From: G963677085 sp963677085
GTDB taxonomy: Bacteria; Planctomycetota; Planctomycetia; Pirellulales; Thermoguttaceae
Length of the DNA stretch: 64,000 nt
Direction: 5' to 3'
NCBI GenBank assembly: GCA_963677085.2
Contig: CAXXFH010000002.1
Location: forward strand, 124,001 to 188,000
Shown piece after piece: positions 9,191 through 16,400 of this stretch; position 1 is the stretch's first letter, and every line of letters starts with the position of its first letter. Below the pieces are notes generated by a model that was not told the DNA's origin, did not search any database, and worked only from the letters and a program-made list of their open reading frames with translations. A program made the position numbers and the translations under genes.

Positions 9191-10225
9191 TCACACTACC
9201 TCTTCCCCCGGTACCAGCCGCGGCTCGACAAGCATCGAAACACGGTCAGGACTATCGGGGTGCCTGATTTTCCAAAGCAACTGCTCGACGGCCAACCGGC
9301 CGGTGGCTTCGGGGCCCAAGTCGATGGTCGCCGGGCGCGGGTGAAGGCCACCAAGATAGGCCGGTTCGTTTCCACAGGAAACCACGAGCAAACCGGTCCC
9401 GGGGCAGGCGCCTCGCCGATAGAGGGCCGGATAAACGAGCGAGGTAATCGCGTCGTCCGGAACGAATAGGCCGTCTGGTTTGGGTTTTAGGGCCAGCAGT
9501 TGCGAGACCAACGTGTCGATCACCTCGGTCTGTTCCTTACGCTCAAGTTGCTCAAACGAGCAGCCTTCGCGACACTCATGCGTGACCATGTGGGTTTCGA
9601 TGCCTGCCAGATGAAATCCGTAGCCAAACCCGTTACCGCGAAGTTCATACTGGGCACGCGACGTGGTGGGGCACAGAAATGCAGGCCGCTTCACGCCGCG
9701 ACCGAGCAAGTACTCGGCCGCCAGCCGTCCGGCTTGCTCGTTACCCACCAGAATTTTGTTGCCGCCAGCCTCGGCGTGCGAGGAAAGCCACATGGTCGGA
9801 ACGCGCTCAAGGTGATGTTCCAGCGTCGCATCGGCACGACGTCCCCAAAGCAGCACCCCAACCACGTCCTTGCGTTTCAAAGCCGCCGGCCGTTCCCGGG
9901 AATCGTCAGCCCGGGCGACAACGAGACTGAGCCCTTCGCGCGATACGGCGGCTTCGACACCGCGGAGTTTGGCCAGGGCCAGCGTTGGCAGCGAGTTCAT
10001 CGAGTCGTCGAGCATCACTAGCACGACGGTTCCCTGGGTGGTTTCCGATGCACTCCGGGCGGAACCGGTCGCTTTGCGTCGCAGCCGCGGCTCGTAGCCC
10101 AACTCGCGCATCGCTTCGTTGACCAACTCCACCACCGCATCGGAGACATTGTTGGCTCCGTTGACCACTCGAGAAACGGTGGCCTGCGAAACCCCGGCAC
10201 GTTTTGCAACTTCGGTCATTGTCAT
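9191..10225 (-). CDS. LacI-family transcriptional regulator
   Basis: A 344-residue regulator with the N-terminal LacI helix-turn-helix (MTEVAKRAGVSQATVSRVVN, then hinge-type GYEPRLRR) and a periplasmic-binding-like effector domain (TVVLVMLDDS, VGVLLWGRR, the AAEYLLGRGVKRPAFL segment, GLFVPDDAITSLVYPALYRRG, PATIDLGPEATGRLAVEQLL). The position at the head of the minus-strand sulfatase/symporter genes suggests that it controls them in response to an imported sugar or sugar acid, usually as a repressor. An ATG two codons downstream is an alternative start. A near-leaderless promoter lies directly upstream. The effector is unknown. Confidence 0.88.
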   Translation of the reverse strand: MTMTEVAKRAGVSQATVSRVVNGANNVSDAVVELVNEAMRELGYEPRLRRKATGSARSASETTQGTVVLVMLDDSMNSLPTLALAKLRGVEAAVSREGLSLVVARADDSRERPAALKRKDVVGVLLWGRRADATLEHHLERVPTMWLSSHAEAGGNKILVGNEQAGRLAAEYLLGRGVKRPAFLCPTTSRAQYELRGNGFGYGFHLAGIETHMVTHECREGCSFEQLERKEQTEVIDTLVSQLLALKPKPDGLFVPDDAITSLVYPALYRRGACPGTGLLVVSCGNEPAYLGGLHPRPATIDLGPEATGRLAVEQLLWKIRHPDSPDRVSMLVEPRLVPGEEVV

Positions 10226-10235
10226 AACGCCCCTG

Positions 10236-10263
10236 ATTATAGCCGTCTTGGCAATGAATGCAA
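10236..10263 (-). promoter_or_regulatory. Predicted sigma70-type promoter of the LacI gene
   Basis: On the minus strand TTGCAT (10263-10258) and a perfect TATAAT (10241-10236) are separated by 16 bases. The expected start of transcription is near 10229, only a few bases before the ATG at 10225, so the message would be almost leaderless. Confidence 0.45.
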
Positions 10264-10496
10264 GTGACTTTTTTCATGAATATTCACGTGTGCTTCGATC
10301 TGGTCGGCGTCGCTGTCTTCTACGCGAGCTGCACCCTGGCAAGGTGGGCTGCTTTCTAGGTAACACGCAAAGAATTGTTTTGTAAGTACTTGTGGGAAAA
10401 GGTTCGGTGGGTTTTCTGTAGCTGTTCGTTTCTGGGTGAGCAAATCCTTTTCTGGTTTTGTCTGAATAAAAAATTAGTGGAAAATATTGATTCGTG

Positions 10497-10524
10497 TTGA
10501 ATATTCCGAAAAATCGGCTATCAT
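10497..10524 (+). promoter_or_regulatory. Predicted promoter of the DUF1559 gene
   Basis: TTGAAT (10497-10502) and TATCAT (10519-10524) with a 16-base spacer, about 165 bases before the DUF1559 ATG, in an AT-rich stretch. Sequence match only. Confidence 0.35.
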
Positions 10525-10687
10525 ATGGGCGGCGTGACAGTCGAAGCCGTGTATCCTTCGCTCTTACTGCAATCGCAACGAAGCCGGAGATGCTCGCCGA
10601 CATCGTCACAGGCCACATAGCGACAGACTTCATCGCCAGCGAATCCTCTTCTTTCATCTCATTCGCTAACACAAGGAAGCAACGGCT

Positions 10688-11698
10688 ATGCGTAACCAAC
10701 ACCGGCCGAAAGCACCACACCAACGCGCGGCAATGCGTTGCGAACCGTTCCGACATGGTTTTACCCTTGTCGAACTGTTGGTGGTCATCGCCATCATCGG
10801 CATCTTGATCGCGCTGTTGCTACCGGCGGTACAATCGGCTCGGGAAGCTGCCCGCCGCGTTCAATGCGCAAATAAGATGAAGCAGATCGGCCTGGCGCTG
10901 CACAATTACCACACGGCGTTGAATTCGTTTCCACCGGGCGGAGTCTCGAATGTCGCGGTAGTGCCCGGCAATCCCAACTGGTGCCATACCGCAGACCCAA
11001 AGAACCACGCTCCCTGGACCGTGCTCATCCTTCCTTACCTCGAAGACCAAAACCGTTTTGCCAAATTCGTGTTCGATGAACGGTTTCCGTCGACCTCCGA
11101 CCAAATGGGAGGCAGCACCAGCAATGATGCGGAGTACGCTCGCCCCAATCCCAACTTTGAGTGTCCTTCCGATCCATTCACCGGACGCGGAACGCCATAC
11201 CTCAGCTATTTCGGCGTCCAGGGTGGAGGTGTCCCTGGAACCGAGTCATGCGGAAACGCCACCGGCACTCGGATCTATTACACCAATGGAGTTCTCTACC
11301 ACAATTCACACGTGCGTTTTTCTCATATCAACGACGGCACATCCAACGTACTCATGGTGGGCGAGAGCAAGTATTGTCTTCAACCCGGTGGGATCGCCGC
11401 CCCCAACGACGATATTTATGTCGGTTGGGCCGCAAGCAACAAGCTCAGCGCCAATTCGCCCTTGCCCAGTACTCAGGCAGCGGCCGTTCAACCGATCAAC
11501 GGCAGCGACGCCCAACCCGACCAGGACAACACACTTCACATTCAAAGCCGGTATTTCGGAAGCCATCATCCCGGAGGCTGTCACTTTCTTTTGGCCGATA
11601 GCTCCGTGCATTTCCTCAGCGACGCTACCGATCTGACGCTGTACCAACAACTGGCCGTTCGCAACGATAAGCTTCCCTTGGGAGGGCTAAGCCCATGA
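10688..11698 (+). CDS. DUF1559 prepilin-like protein
   Basis: A 336-residue planctomycete DUF1559 protein. The N-terminus has a basic leader, then the type IV prepilin motif GFTLVELLVVIAIIG and the hydrophobic helix LIALLLPAVQSAREAARR, followed by CANKMKQIGLALHNYH, a DUF1559 hallmark. Near the C-terminus HPGGCHFLLADSS is the H-X9-D motif, here with DS in place of the common DG. These proteins are probably exported and cleaved by a prepilin peptidase; their role is not established. The ATG at 10688 has AAGGA about 10 bases upstream. The next gene (a small lipoprotein) overlaps by four bases (ATGA), an arrangement repeated many times in planctomycete genomes. Confidence 0.9.
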   Translation: MRNQHRPKAPHQRAAMRCEPFRHGFTLVELLVVIAIIGILIALLLPAVQSAREAARRVQCANKMKQIGLALHNYHTALNSFPPGGVSNVAVVPGNPNWCHTADPKNHAPWTVLILPYLEDQNRFAKFVFDERFPSTSDQMGGSTSNDAEYARPNPNFECPSDPFTGRGTPYLSYFGVQGGGVPGTESCGNATGTRIYYTNGVLYHNSHVRFSHINDGTSNVLMVGESKYCLQPGGIAAPNDDIYVGWAASNKLSANSPLPSTQAAAVQPINGSDAQPDQDNTLHIQSRYFGSHHPGGCHFLLADSSVHFLSDATDLTLYQQLAVRNDKLPLGGLSP

Positions 11699-12120
11699 AA
11701 ACACCCCCGCATGCCGAACCTGCTTTTTTCATGTTGATTGCAGCAATGGCCGCCAGCGTCGTCGGGCCCATCGGCTGTGGCAACAGCGGCCCGTCCCGTT
11801 TTCAACTTTCGGGGTGCGTCCAGTACGAAGGCAAGCCGGTGCCATTCGGCGAGATCAGCTTCCAGCCCGACGCATCCCAGGGTAACCAGGGCCCCGGCAG
11901 TACGGCGCGCATCGAGGACGGCCGCTACGTAACGCAAGCGGGGCAAGGAGTGCAAGGCGGGCCGTATGTCGTCCGAATTCTTCACATCCCGCGAGAAAAC
12001 GAACGCGCCGGCACCATCGAACCCCTCTGGTTTTCACCTTTCGAAACGAAAGTCGACTTGCCGGCGGAAGAAGGCACACGCGACTTCGAGGTGGCACGAC
12101 AAGGGGCAGCGAAAAGATAG
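11695..12120 (+). CDS. Small planctomycete lipoprotein with carboxypeptidase-regulatory-like fold
   Basis: A 141-residue protein whose hydrophobic N-terminus (FFMLIAAMAASVVGPIGCGNSG) ends in a lipobox-like GPIGC, so it is probably a lipoprotein. The rest (LSGCVQYEGKPVPFGEISFQPD ... ARIEDGRYVTQAGQGVQGGPYVVRI) fits the small beta-sandwich that usually follows DUF1559 genes. It overlaps the DUF1559 stop by four bases (ATGA), so the pair is co-translated. The role is unknown; membrane attachment and partnership with the upstream protein are inferred. Confidence 0.75.
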   Translation: MKTPPHAEPAFFMLIAAMAASVVGPIGCGNSGPSRFQLSGCVQYEGKPVPFGEISFQPDASQGNQGPGSTARIEDGRYVTQAGQGVQGGPYVVRILHIPRENERAGTIEPLWFSPFETKVDLPAEEGTRDFEVARQGAAKR

Positions 12121-12191
12121 CCTTCTTTGTTGCGTGGCCATGTGCATCACCGGGAGCGGCTGTTTGCCTGGACATGCTAAAATCCCGAGGA

Positions 12192-12217
12192 CCATGGCCA
12201 CGCAAGCGTGGCCATGG
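12192..12217. repeat. Perfect 12-bp palindromic hairpin
   Basis: CCATGGCCACGC (12192-12203) and GCGTGGCCATGG (12206-12217) pair perfectly around AA. A partial copy, GCGTGGCCATG, lies at 12132-12142. It sits downstream of the lipoprotein gene and could act as a terminator or be one copy of a dispersed palindromic repeat. Confidence 0.6.
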
Positions 12218-12248
12218 CACCCCTATTCTGAAGATTGCCGAAGCACTA

Positions 12249-13082
12249 GAAGCCATCTCAAAAATGGCTAAAGGTTGATTTTATAGGTGCCGAACTATGC
12301 GGCATGGATCTTACCAACGAACAATGGCGACGCATCGAGCCCCTTGTGCCGCCGATGCGACGGAAGCCGGGCGGTCGAGGTCGGCCACCGCGAGAACCAC
12401 GCGATGTGCTCAACGGTATCTTGTGGGTGTTGCGAACTGGCGCACCTTGGAAAGACCTGCCCGAGAGATATCCTCCATACCAAACCTGCCATCGCCGGTT
12501 CCAGCAGTGGACCCAACGGGGCGTTTTTGCCCAGATTCTCGCTGCACTGGCCGAAGACTTGGAACGACGCGGCAAAATCGATCTGACCGAAGCCTTTATC
12601 GATGGCTCCTTCTCGGGCGCCAAAAAAGGGGCGACGCCGTCGGCAAAACAAAACGCGGCAAGGGCAGCAAGATCATGGCAATCGCAGACCGCCATGGTAT
12701 TCCTGTCGCCGCCTGCGTTACCAACGCTTCTCCGCACGAGGTAACGCTGGTCGAAGAGACCCTCGACGCGGCGTGGACGCACTATCTGCCAGATCGGCTC
12801 ATTGGCGACAAGGCCTACGACAGCGATGTCCTGGACGTACGTCTTCTGGAAGATCGCGGCGTGGACCTGATCTCGCCGAATCGCAGCAATCGCCGGTTGA
12901 TGACGCAAGACGGGCGGAAACTCCGGCACTACCGCCGGCGGTGGAAAATCGAACGCGTTTTCGCGTGGCTCCACAACTTTCGCCGTCTTGTCGTTCGCTA
13001 CGAATATCATGCCACCAATTTCCTGGGAATGCTCCAACTCGGATGCATTGTTATCCTACTCAGACATTTTTGAGACCGCTTC
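12249..13082 (+). mobile_element. IS5-type insertion sequence, 834 bp
   Basis: Imperfect 21-bp terminal inverted repeats (12249-12269 and 13062-13082) agree at 18 positions: GAAGC..TCTCAAAAATG.CT on both ends. A TA dinucleotide flanks each end (12247-12248, 13083-13084), inside a CTAG on both sides, which suggests a 2-bp TA target duplication or insertion at CTAG. The element carries one DDE transposase that is broken by a frame change near a run of A and G. The transposase stop lies inside the right inverted repeat. The insertion falls exactly on the stop codon of the neighbouring minus-strand gene. Confidence 0.85.
12304..13073 (+). CDS. IS5-family transposase (two frames joined by a -1 shift)
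   Basis: The first frame (12304 to about 12630) carries the N-terminal DUF4096-like part: LTNEQWRRIEPLVPP, GRPPREPRDVLNGILWVLRTG and WKDLPERYPPYQTCHRRFQQW, then FIDGSFSGAKKG with the first catalytic Asp. The second frame (to 13073) carries KRGKGSKIMAIADRHG, LIGDKAYDSD with the second Asp, and RRRWKIERVFAWLHNFRRL with the catalytic Glu. The change falls at AAAAAAGGGG (12624-12633). A single extra G would give AKKGGDAVGKTKRGKG, the usual family reading; a -1 ribosomal slip on the A6 run would give AKKRGDAV. It could be an assembly error, a dead copy or programmed frameshifting. Confidence 0.85.
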
Positions 13083-13480
13083 TAGTCGGCTTCCGGGAAT
13101 TTGCGCTGCTCGGCACGGTCTGAGAGCGTGCGAAGTGCGAAACTGACGGCAACCACCAGCGGTGCTCCCACCAAGACGGTTAACGGGCTACGTGCTGCCG
13201 CCAGGAAAACGGCGGTGGCCATCGCGGCGACAAATCCGGCGATTGCACCGAGCACTACGCTGCGCCAGGAGAAAAACCACGCCCTGGCCGACACGATTCC
13301 CCAGAAAAGGCCTGCCGGGAGGGAAAGGATCGCGACGCCGGCCGTGGGAGCCAGACAGTCCTTTGCGATATCCGGGGTTTGCGTAACGGTCGGACTGATG
13401 GCCGCCAGGTAAACGGCGGCGATCACCGTGAGCAAGAGGATCGAACTGAGCGAAAAACTGGGGCGATGCATGGAGGGCAT
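13082..13480 (-). CDS. Small hypothetical membrane protein
   Basis: A protein of about 132 residues with at least three hydrophobic segments: SLSSILLLTVIAAVYLAAIS, GVAILSLPAGLFWGIVSA and SVVLGAIAGFVAAMATAVFL, then a fourth (LTVLVGAPLVVAVSFAL), ending in a charged tail. No known family was recognised. The ATG at 13480 (or 13471) is preferred to a TTG at 13522. Its TAG stop lies in the CTAG that is the target of the IS5-type element; the stop is the same with or without the element, so the gene appears intact. Confidence 0.6.
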   Translation of the reverse strand: MPSMHRPSFSLSSILLLTVIAAVYLAAISPTVTQTPDIAKDCLAPTAGVAILSLPAGLFWGIVSARAWFFSWRSVVLGAIAGFVAAMATAVFLAAARSPLTVLVGAPLVVAVSFALRTLSDRAEQRKFPEAD

Positions 13481-13617
13481 TCCCGAAACGGTTGTCACCG
13501 GGGGAGGCAGGTGTCGTGGCAAACGCAGGCAAGCCGTGGCGGGCTGTTTTCCGTAGGCCGGGGTGTGTTGTCAGGATATCCGTGTTGCGTAGGCGTGCCG
13601 GATAGTCGTGGGCCGTA

Positions 13618-14682
13618 TTACCAGTAGCCACCGTCGATTCGCGTAGGACCAGATTTCAGCAGTTTGCCGTCGGCCCGGTGGCCTAGCTGCTGGTAGACGT
13701 CGAAGCGGATTTCCTTGGAGATGCTTCGTACCGCGCCGTCGCCGAAAAGGAAGTTCACCACGCCGGGGTGGTCGGAACCGAATCCTCCCACCCGCAATGG
13801 TACGGGAGTCTGATTCTGGGGTTTGACGGGTATGATTTCTAAGAAACGATCCTCATGTGGATACATACCTCCCAGGGAGGTGTCAGACGGGCCGAAGCCG
13901 TCCGTATCTTCGCCTTCACTAGTCTCCCTGGAATCTTCCGCGTTGGGATCGACCCAGGTGTAGCCAACAACATTCTCCGGGGTGTCCTCGTCGTCGGTTG
14001 CTTGTCCACCTTGTTGGTTTTGAGGCACGTTAACCCCCGACAGGTCTAACGGAGTTCCCGTGTTGCGCAAGGTTGCTCTCGTGCCGGACATCCAACCAAG
14101 ATCTTGCGAACTGCCCAACTTTTCGCCGACAAAAAACGTATTTGCCGCCCCATCGAGAATATCCTTGGCACGCACGGCGCTGTTGAGGAAAAACACGCCG
14201 TGGTTGTCCTTGTCGATCGGGGCCTCCAGGTCGTGATGGACTCCGGCGTAGTTGCACACGTAACTGTCTCCGGTCGAATTTTCGCCGGAGTAACTGGGGC
14301 AAGCAAGAACAGCAAAGCCGATTTGGCGCACCGGTGCATTGTTCTTGTGGTAGACACCCGTGCTGAAGTCGATGTGACTGAAGGTTGCCTGTTCATCGAG
14401 AAACGGCAGCAGTTGCACGACCCAGTCCATGTGGTAACCCTGGGGAAGGTTTTGGATTGGGCCGGTGGCGTTGACCGTTCCTGAGGGTAATACACCGTGG
14501 GCCGATTGATAGTTGGCCACTGCGATTCCCAATTGACTCAGGTTGTTGATGCACGACACACGGCGTGCCGCCTCCCGGGCTGCCTGAATCGCGGGCAGCA
14601 ACAGCGCGATCAAGATGCCGATGATGGCGATGACCACCAGGAGTTCTACGAGGGTGAAGGCCCTCTTCGTTTGGTTATTCAC
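13618..14682 (-). CDS. DUF1559 prepilin-like protein downstream of the pseudopilus operon
   Basis: A protein of 354 residues beginning with NNQTKRAFTLVELLVVIAIIG, a perfect type IV prepilin motif (cleavage after Ala, then FTLVE), followed by LLLPAIQAAREAARR and CINNLSQLGIAVANYQ of DUF1559. The C-terminus has HPGVVNFLFGDG, a full H-X9-DG motif. The start is a GTG at 14682 because AAGGAG lies seven bases before it; a longer frame to 14748 exists but has no such signal. It lies 150 bases after the GspK/PilX-like gene, on the same strand, separated by an inverted repeat. It may be a substrate of, or a component co-regulated with, the pseudopilus genes, but this is unproven. Confidence 0.88.
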   Translation of the reverse strand: MNNQTKRAFTLVELLVVIAIIGILIALLLPAIQAAREAARRVSCINNLSQLGIAVANYQSAHGVLPSGTVNATGPIQNLPQGYHMDWVVQLLPFLDEQATFSHIDFSTGVYHKNNAPVRQIGFAVLACPSYSGENSTGDSYVCNYAGVHHDLEAPIDKDNHGVFFLNSAVRAKDILDGAANTFFVGEKLGSSQDLGWMSGTRATLRNTGTPLDLSGVNVPQNQQGGQATDDEDTPENVVGYTWVDPNAEDSRETSEGEDTDGFGPSDTSLGGMYPHEDRFLEIIPVKPQNQTPVPLRVGGFGSDHPGVVNFLFGDGAVRSISKEIRFDVYQQLGHRADGKLLKSGPTRIDGGYW

Positions 14683-14737
14683 GATTGTTCTCCTTGGTAT
14701 TGGCGGCAGGTTGGGTTGTGACCATTGCCAAGATTTC

Positions 14738-14825
14738 TTTTTCACCACGGAGACACGGAGATCACGGAACAGCCATCGCGCATCCTGCGTAGCTCAGTGT
14801 CCTTCGTGCCTCCGTGGTGAAAAAC
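14738..14825. repeat. Inverted repeat of the 'TTCACCACGGAG' type
   Basis: TTTTTCACCACGGAGACACGGAG-like left arm (14738-14760) faces its near-complement CTTCGTGCCTCCGTGGTGAAAA-like right arm (14802-14825), with about 40 bases between. I recognise this type of sequence as a widespread intergenic repeat in planctomycetes and other bacteria. It separates the pseudopilus operon from the DUF1559 gene and could act as a terminator or stabilise the transcript. Confidence 0.65.
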
Positions 14826-14832
14826 AGGGCTG

Positions 14833-15270
14833 TTATCTGTTGTCGGATATCATGATGTCTTTTTCCACGCGGGCGCGGTTTGCGCCGTCGTTTGGATAAT
14901 CGGCTACAACGTGGACGCGGTACATCGTCGGTTTGTCGTCGATCGGTTTCAATATGATTCGTACAACGGCCGGCGAGGTGCCGTCGAACTGCTCGGCCGG
15001 AATCGTCCAGGTTTCGTCGCGGAAATCGGGGTTGGCCTGGAACTGTGCTGCGGCACGTTCCAATGCGGATTCCGCCAGCCATGTGGCTTGGAGACGCTGG
15101 GCCTGCATGTCGATCAGCCGCCGTCGCGCAACTGCTTGGCGAGCGATTGCCACAAGCAGCAGACTGGCCAGGGCCACACAGACGATCAGGGCGAAAAGGA
15201 CGGCTGCCCGCCGTCGGGACGCTACAGCGCGATGCGATGGCTGACGTTTTGTGAAATGGCGACTATTCAT
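14833..15270 (-). CDS. GspK/PilX-like minor pseudopilin
   Basis: A protein of 145 residues with a basic start, a single hydrophobic segment (VLFALIVCVALASLLLVAIA) and ARRRLIDMQAQRLQATWLAESALERA, the pattern of PilX/GspK-type minor pilins (no Glu at +5). The start at 15270 is chosen because GAGGAGG lies six bases upstream; the ATG overlaps the previous gene's TAG by eight bases, so translation is coupled. It is much shorter than classical GspK (~320) and lacks its large inserted domain, so it is more like PilX. Role in pilus tip assembly is inferred from the cluster. Confidence 0.65.
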   Translation of the reverse strand: MNSRHFTKRQPSHRAVASRRRAAVLFALIVCVALASLLLVAIARQAVARRRLIDMQAQRLQATWLAESALERAAAQFQANPDFRDETWTIPAEQFDGTSPAVVRIILKPIDDKPTMYRVHVVADYPNDGANRARVEKDIMISDNR

Positions 15271-15955
15271 CGGCATCCTCCTCGCTCTCGGTGGCCGCAA
15301 ACCGACGGTCTCGCCCCAATATGGCATCGATTTGCAGGATTTGGCGAAAACGGTGAGCCATGTTGTCCGAGGGTGGTTCAGGCGTTGGGTTATTGAGCCC
15401 CGGGTTGATTGCGGAGGGGGGTGTTTCCTTCGTCCCAGGGGATGTAACCCCTGGGCTTGGCGGTGTTGTGCGATTAATGGGGGACTCAATGAGCGTCATG
15501 GTAATGATCCTTGACTTCGCCGTGGGATCAATTCCGGCTACGTCGCCGATTTCTTCGATTGAAACGGCGGTTTCCGCAGGCAGAAAATAGGTTTCACGAC
15601 GGACTGTCTTGCCTTGAGTCTGCTCCAGGCGTTCGACCGCCTTGTCGGTATGAATGTAGACGACCGATGTTTGCTCCGGCAGTGCAAAACGCCATTGTGG
15701 TGCTTGCGGGTCATTGCCGTCGTTTGGTTTTTCTGGGGAGAACGCCGATGCGGCATGGACATCGGCCCGAAACTGCTCGGCCAGACGGCCGGCTGTTCCG
15801 GCGTTGCAGATGGTCGCCCGGGCGGCACGGTCCTGCTTCAACAGCGTGGTCAGCATAGTACTGAGCGAAACCAGCAACGTGCCCGAGATACCGATAACGA
15901 AGAGCACTTCGATAATAGAGTATGCTTGTCGGTATGGTTGCGACGTTGTCTTCAT
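15263..15955 (-). CDS. GspJ-like pseudopilin
   Basis: A protein of 230 residues. The N-terminus AYSIIEVLFVIGISGTLLVS is a prepilin motif with Glu at +5 but Ala (not Gly) at -1, so the processing site is unusual. The body (LLKQDRAARATICNAGTAGRLAEQFRADVHAA) resembles GspJ; the C-terminal third is a Pro/Thr-rich low-complexity stretch around INRTTPPSPGVTSPG, then a charged tail. It overlaps the upstream GspI-like gene by four bases (ATGA). It is likely a minor pseudopilin inserted in the inner membrane and built into the pseudopilus. Confidence 0.65.
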   Translation of the reverse strand: MKTTSQPYRQAYSIIEVLFVIGISGTLLVSLSTMLTTLLKQDRAARATICNAGTAGRLAEQFRADVHAASAFSPEKPNDGNDPQAPQWRFALPEQTSVVYIHTDKAVERLEQTQGKTVRRETYFLPAETAVSIEEIGDVAGIDPTAKSRIITMTLIESPINRTTPPSPGVTSPGTKETPPSAINPGLNNPTPEPPSDNMAHRFRQILQIDAILGRDRRFAATESEEDADE

Positions 15956-16386
15956 GGTCCGTATCTCCAGGCAACCAGGCGGACCGTGCCGGCGGTGACG
16001 CCGCGCCGGTCGTTGTAGGAAACCTCGACCACGACTTTCTTGGCAGAGAGTTGGTTCTCCAGGGTCGTGTCCTTCTCTTTGTCGCTCTGCACCTTGTCGG
16101 CAACTGCGTCGGTGATCGTCACGTGGAGTTTGCCGTCGGCAAGTTGTTTGGCAACCGTCGTGGCTAGGTCGAGTTGTTCGGCGTGCTGCTGGGTCAGTTC
16201 TTCCCAGGGCAGCAGGGTGAGGCGTTCCATGGCGTTGCTGGCCGCGAGGATGGCCGTCTGCCGGTCGTCGAGCGCGTGTCGCTGGCGTGCCGCCACGGCC
16301 AGCACTTGGACAGACAACCCGAAGAAGGTCAACGCCAGCACACAGGCAACCAGAAGTTCGACGAGCGATGTTCCGCGACGTTTCAT
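15952..16386 (-). CDS. GspI/PilV-like pseudopilin
   Basis: A protein of 144 residues with the prepilin motif RRGTSLVELLVACVLALTFFG (Gly at -1, Glu at +5) and a single hydrophobic helix, then QTAILAASNAMERLTLLPWEEL, which resembles the GspI/PilV region after the helix. The last part forms a short beta-rich head (KKVVVEVSYNDRRG). It ends four bases into the GspJ-like gene. Cleavage by prepilin peptidase (not in the window) is required. Likely a minor pseudopilin. Confidence 0.7.
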   Translation of the reverse strand: MKRRGTSLVELLVACVLALTFFGLSVQVLAVAARQRHALDDRQTAILAASNAMERLTLLPWEELTQQHAEQLDLATTVAKQLADGKLHVTITDAVADKVQSDKEKDTTLENQLSAKKVVVEVSYNDRRGVTAGTVRLVAWRYGP

Positions 16387-16400
16387 GGGCGTTTCATTTC

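Larger units (their letters stand above)
10226..10687. other. Divergent intergenic region
   Basis: 462 bases between the LacI gene and the DUF1559 gene. It holds the two promoter candidates listed and no convincing coding frame. A TGAATATTCA palindrome lies near 10275-10284; it lacks the central CG usual for LacI-family operators, so it is not called as one. Confidence 0.5.

Noticed and set aside
10275..10284. TGAATATTCA palindrome as a LacI operator
   Set aside because: Lacks the central CG and flanking symmetry usual in LacI-family sites; short AT palindromes are common by chance.
12620..12640. A6G4 run as proof of programmed frameshifting in the IS transposase
   Set aside because: It may be, but three other homopolymer breaks in this window make a sequencing indel at least as likely; kept as an open alternative.
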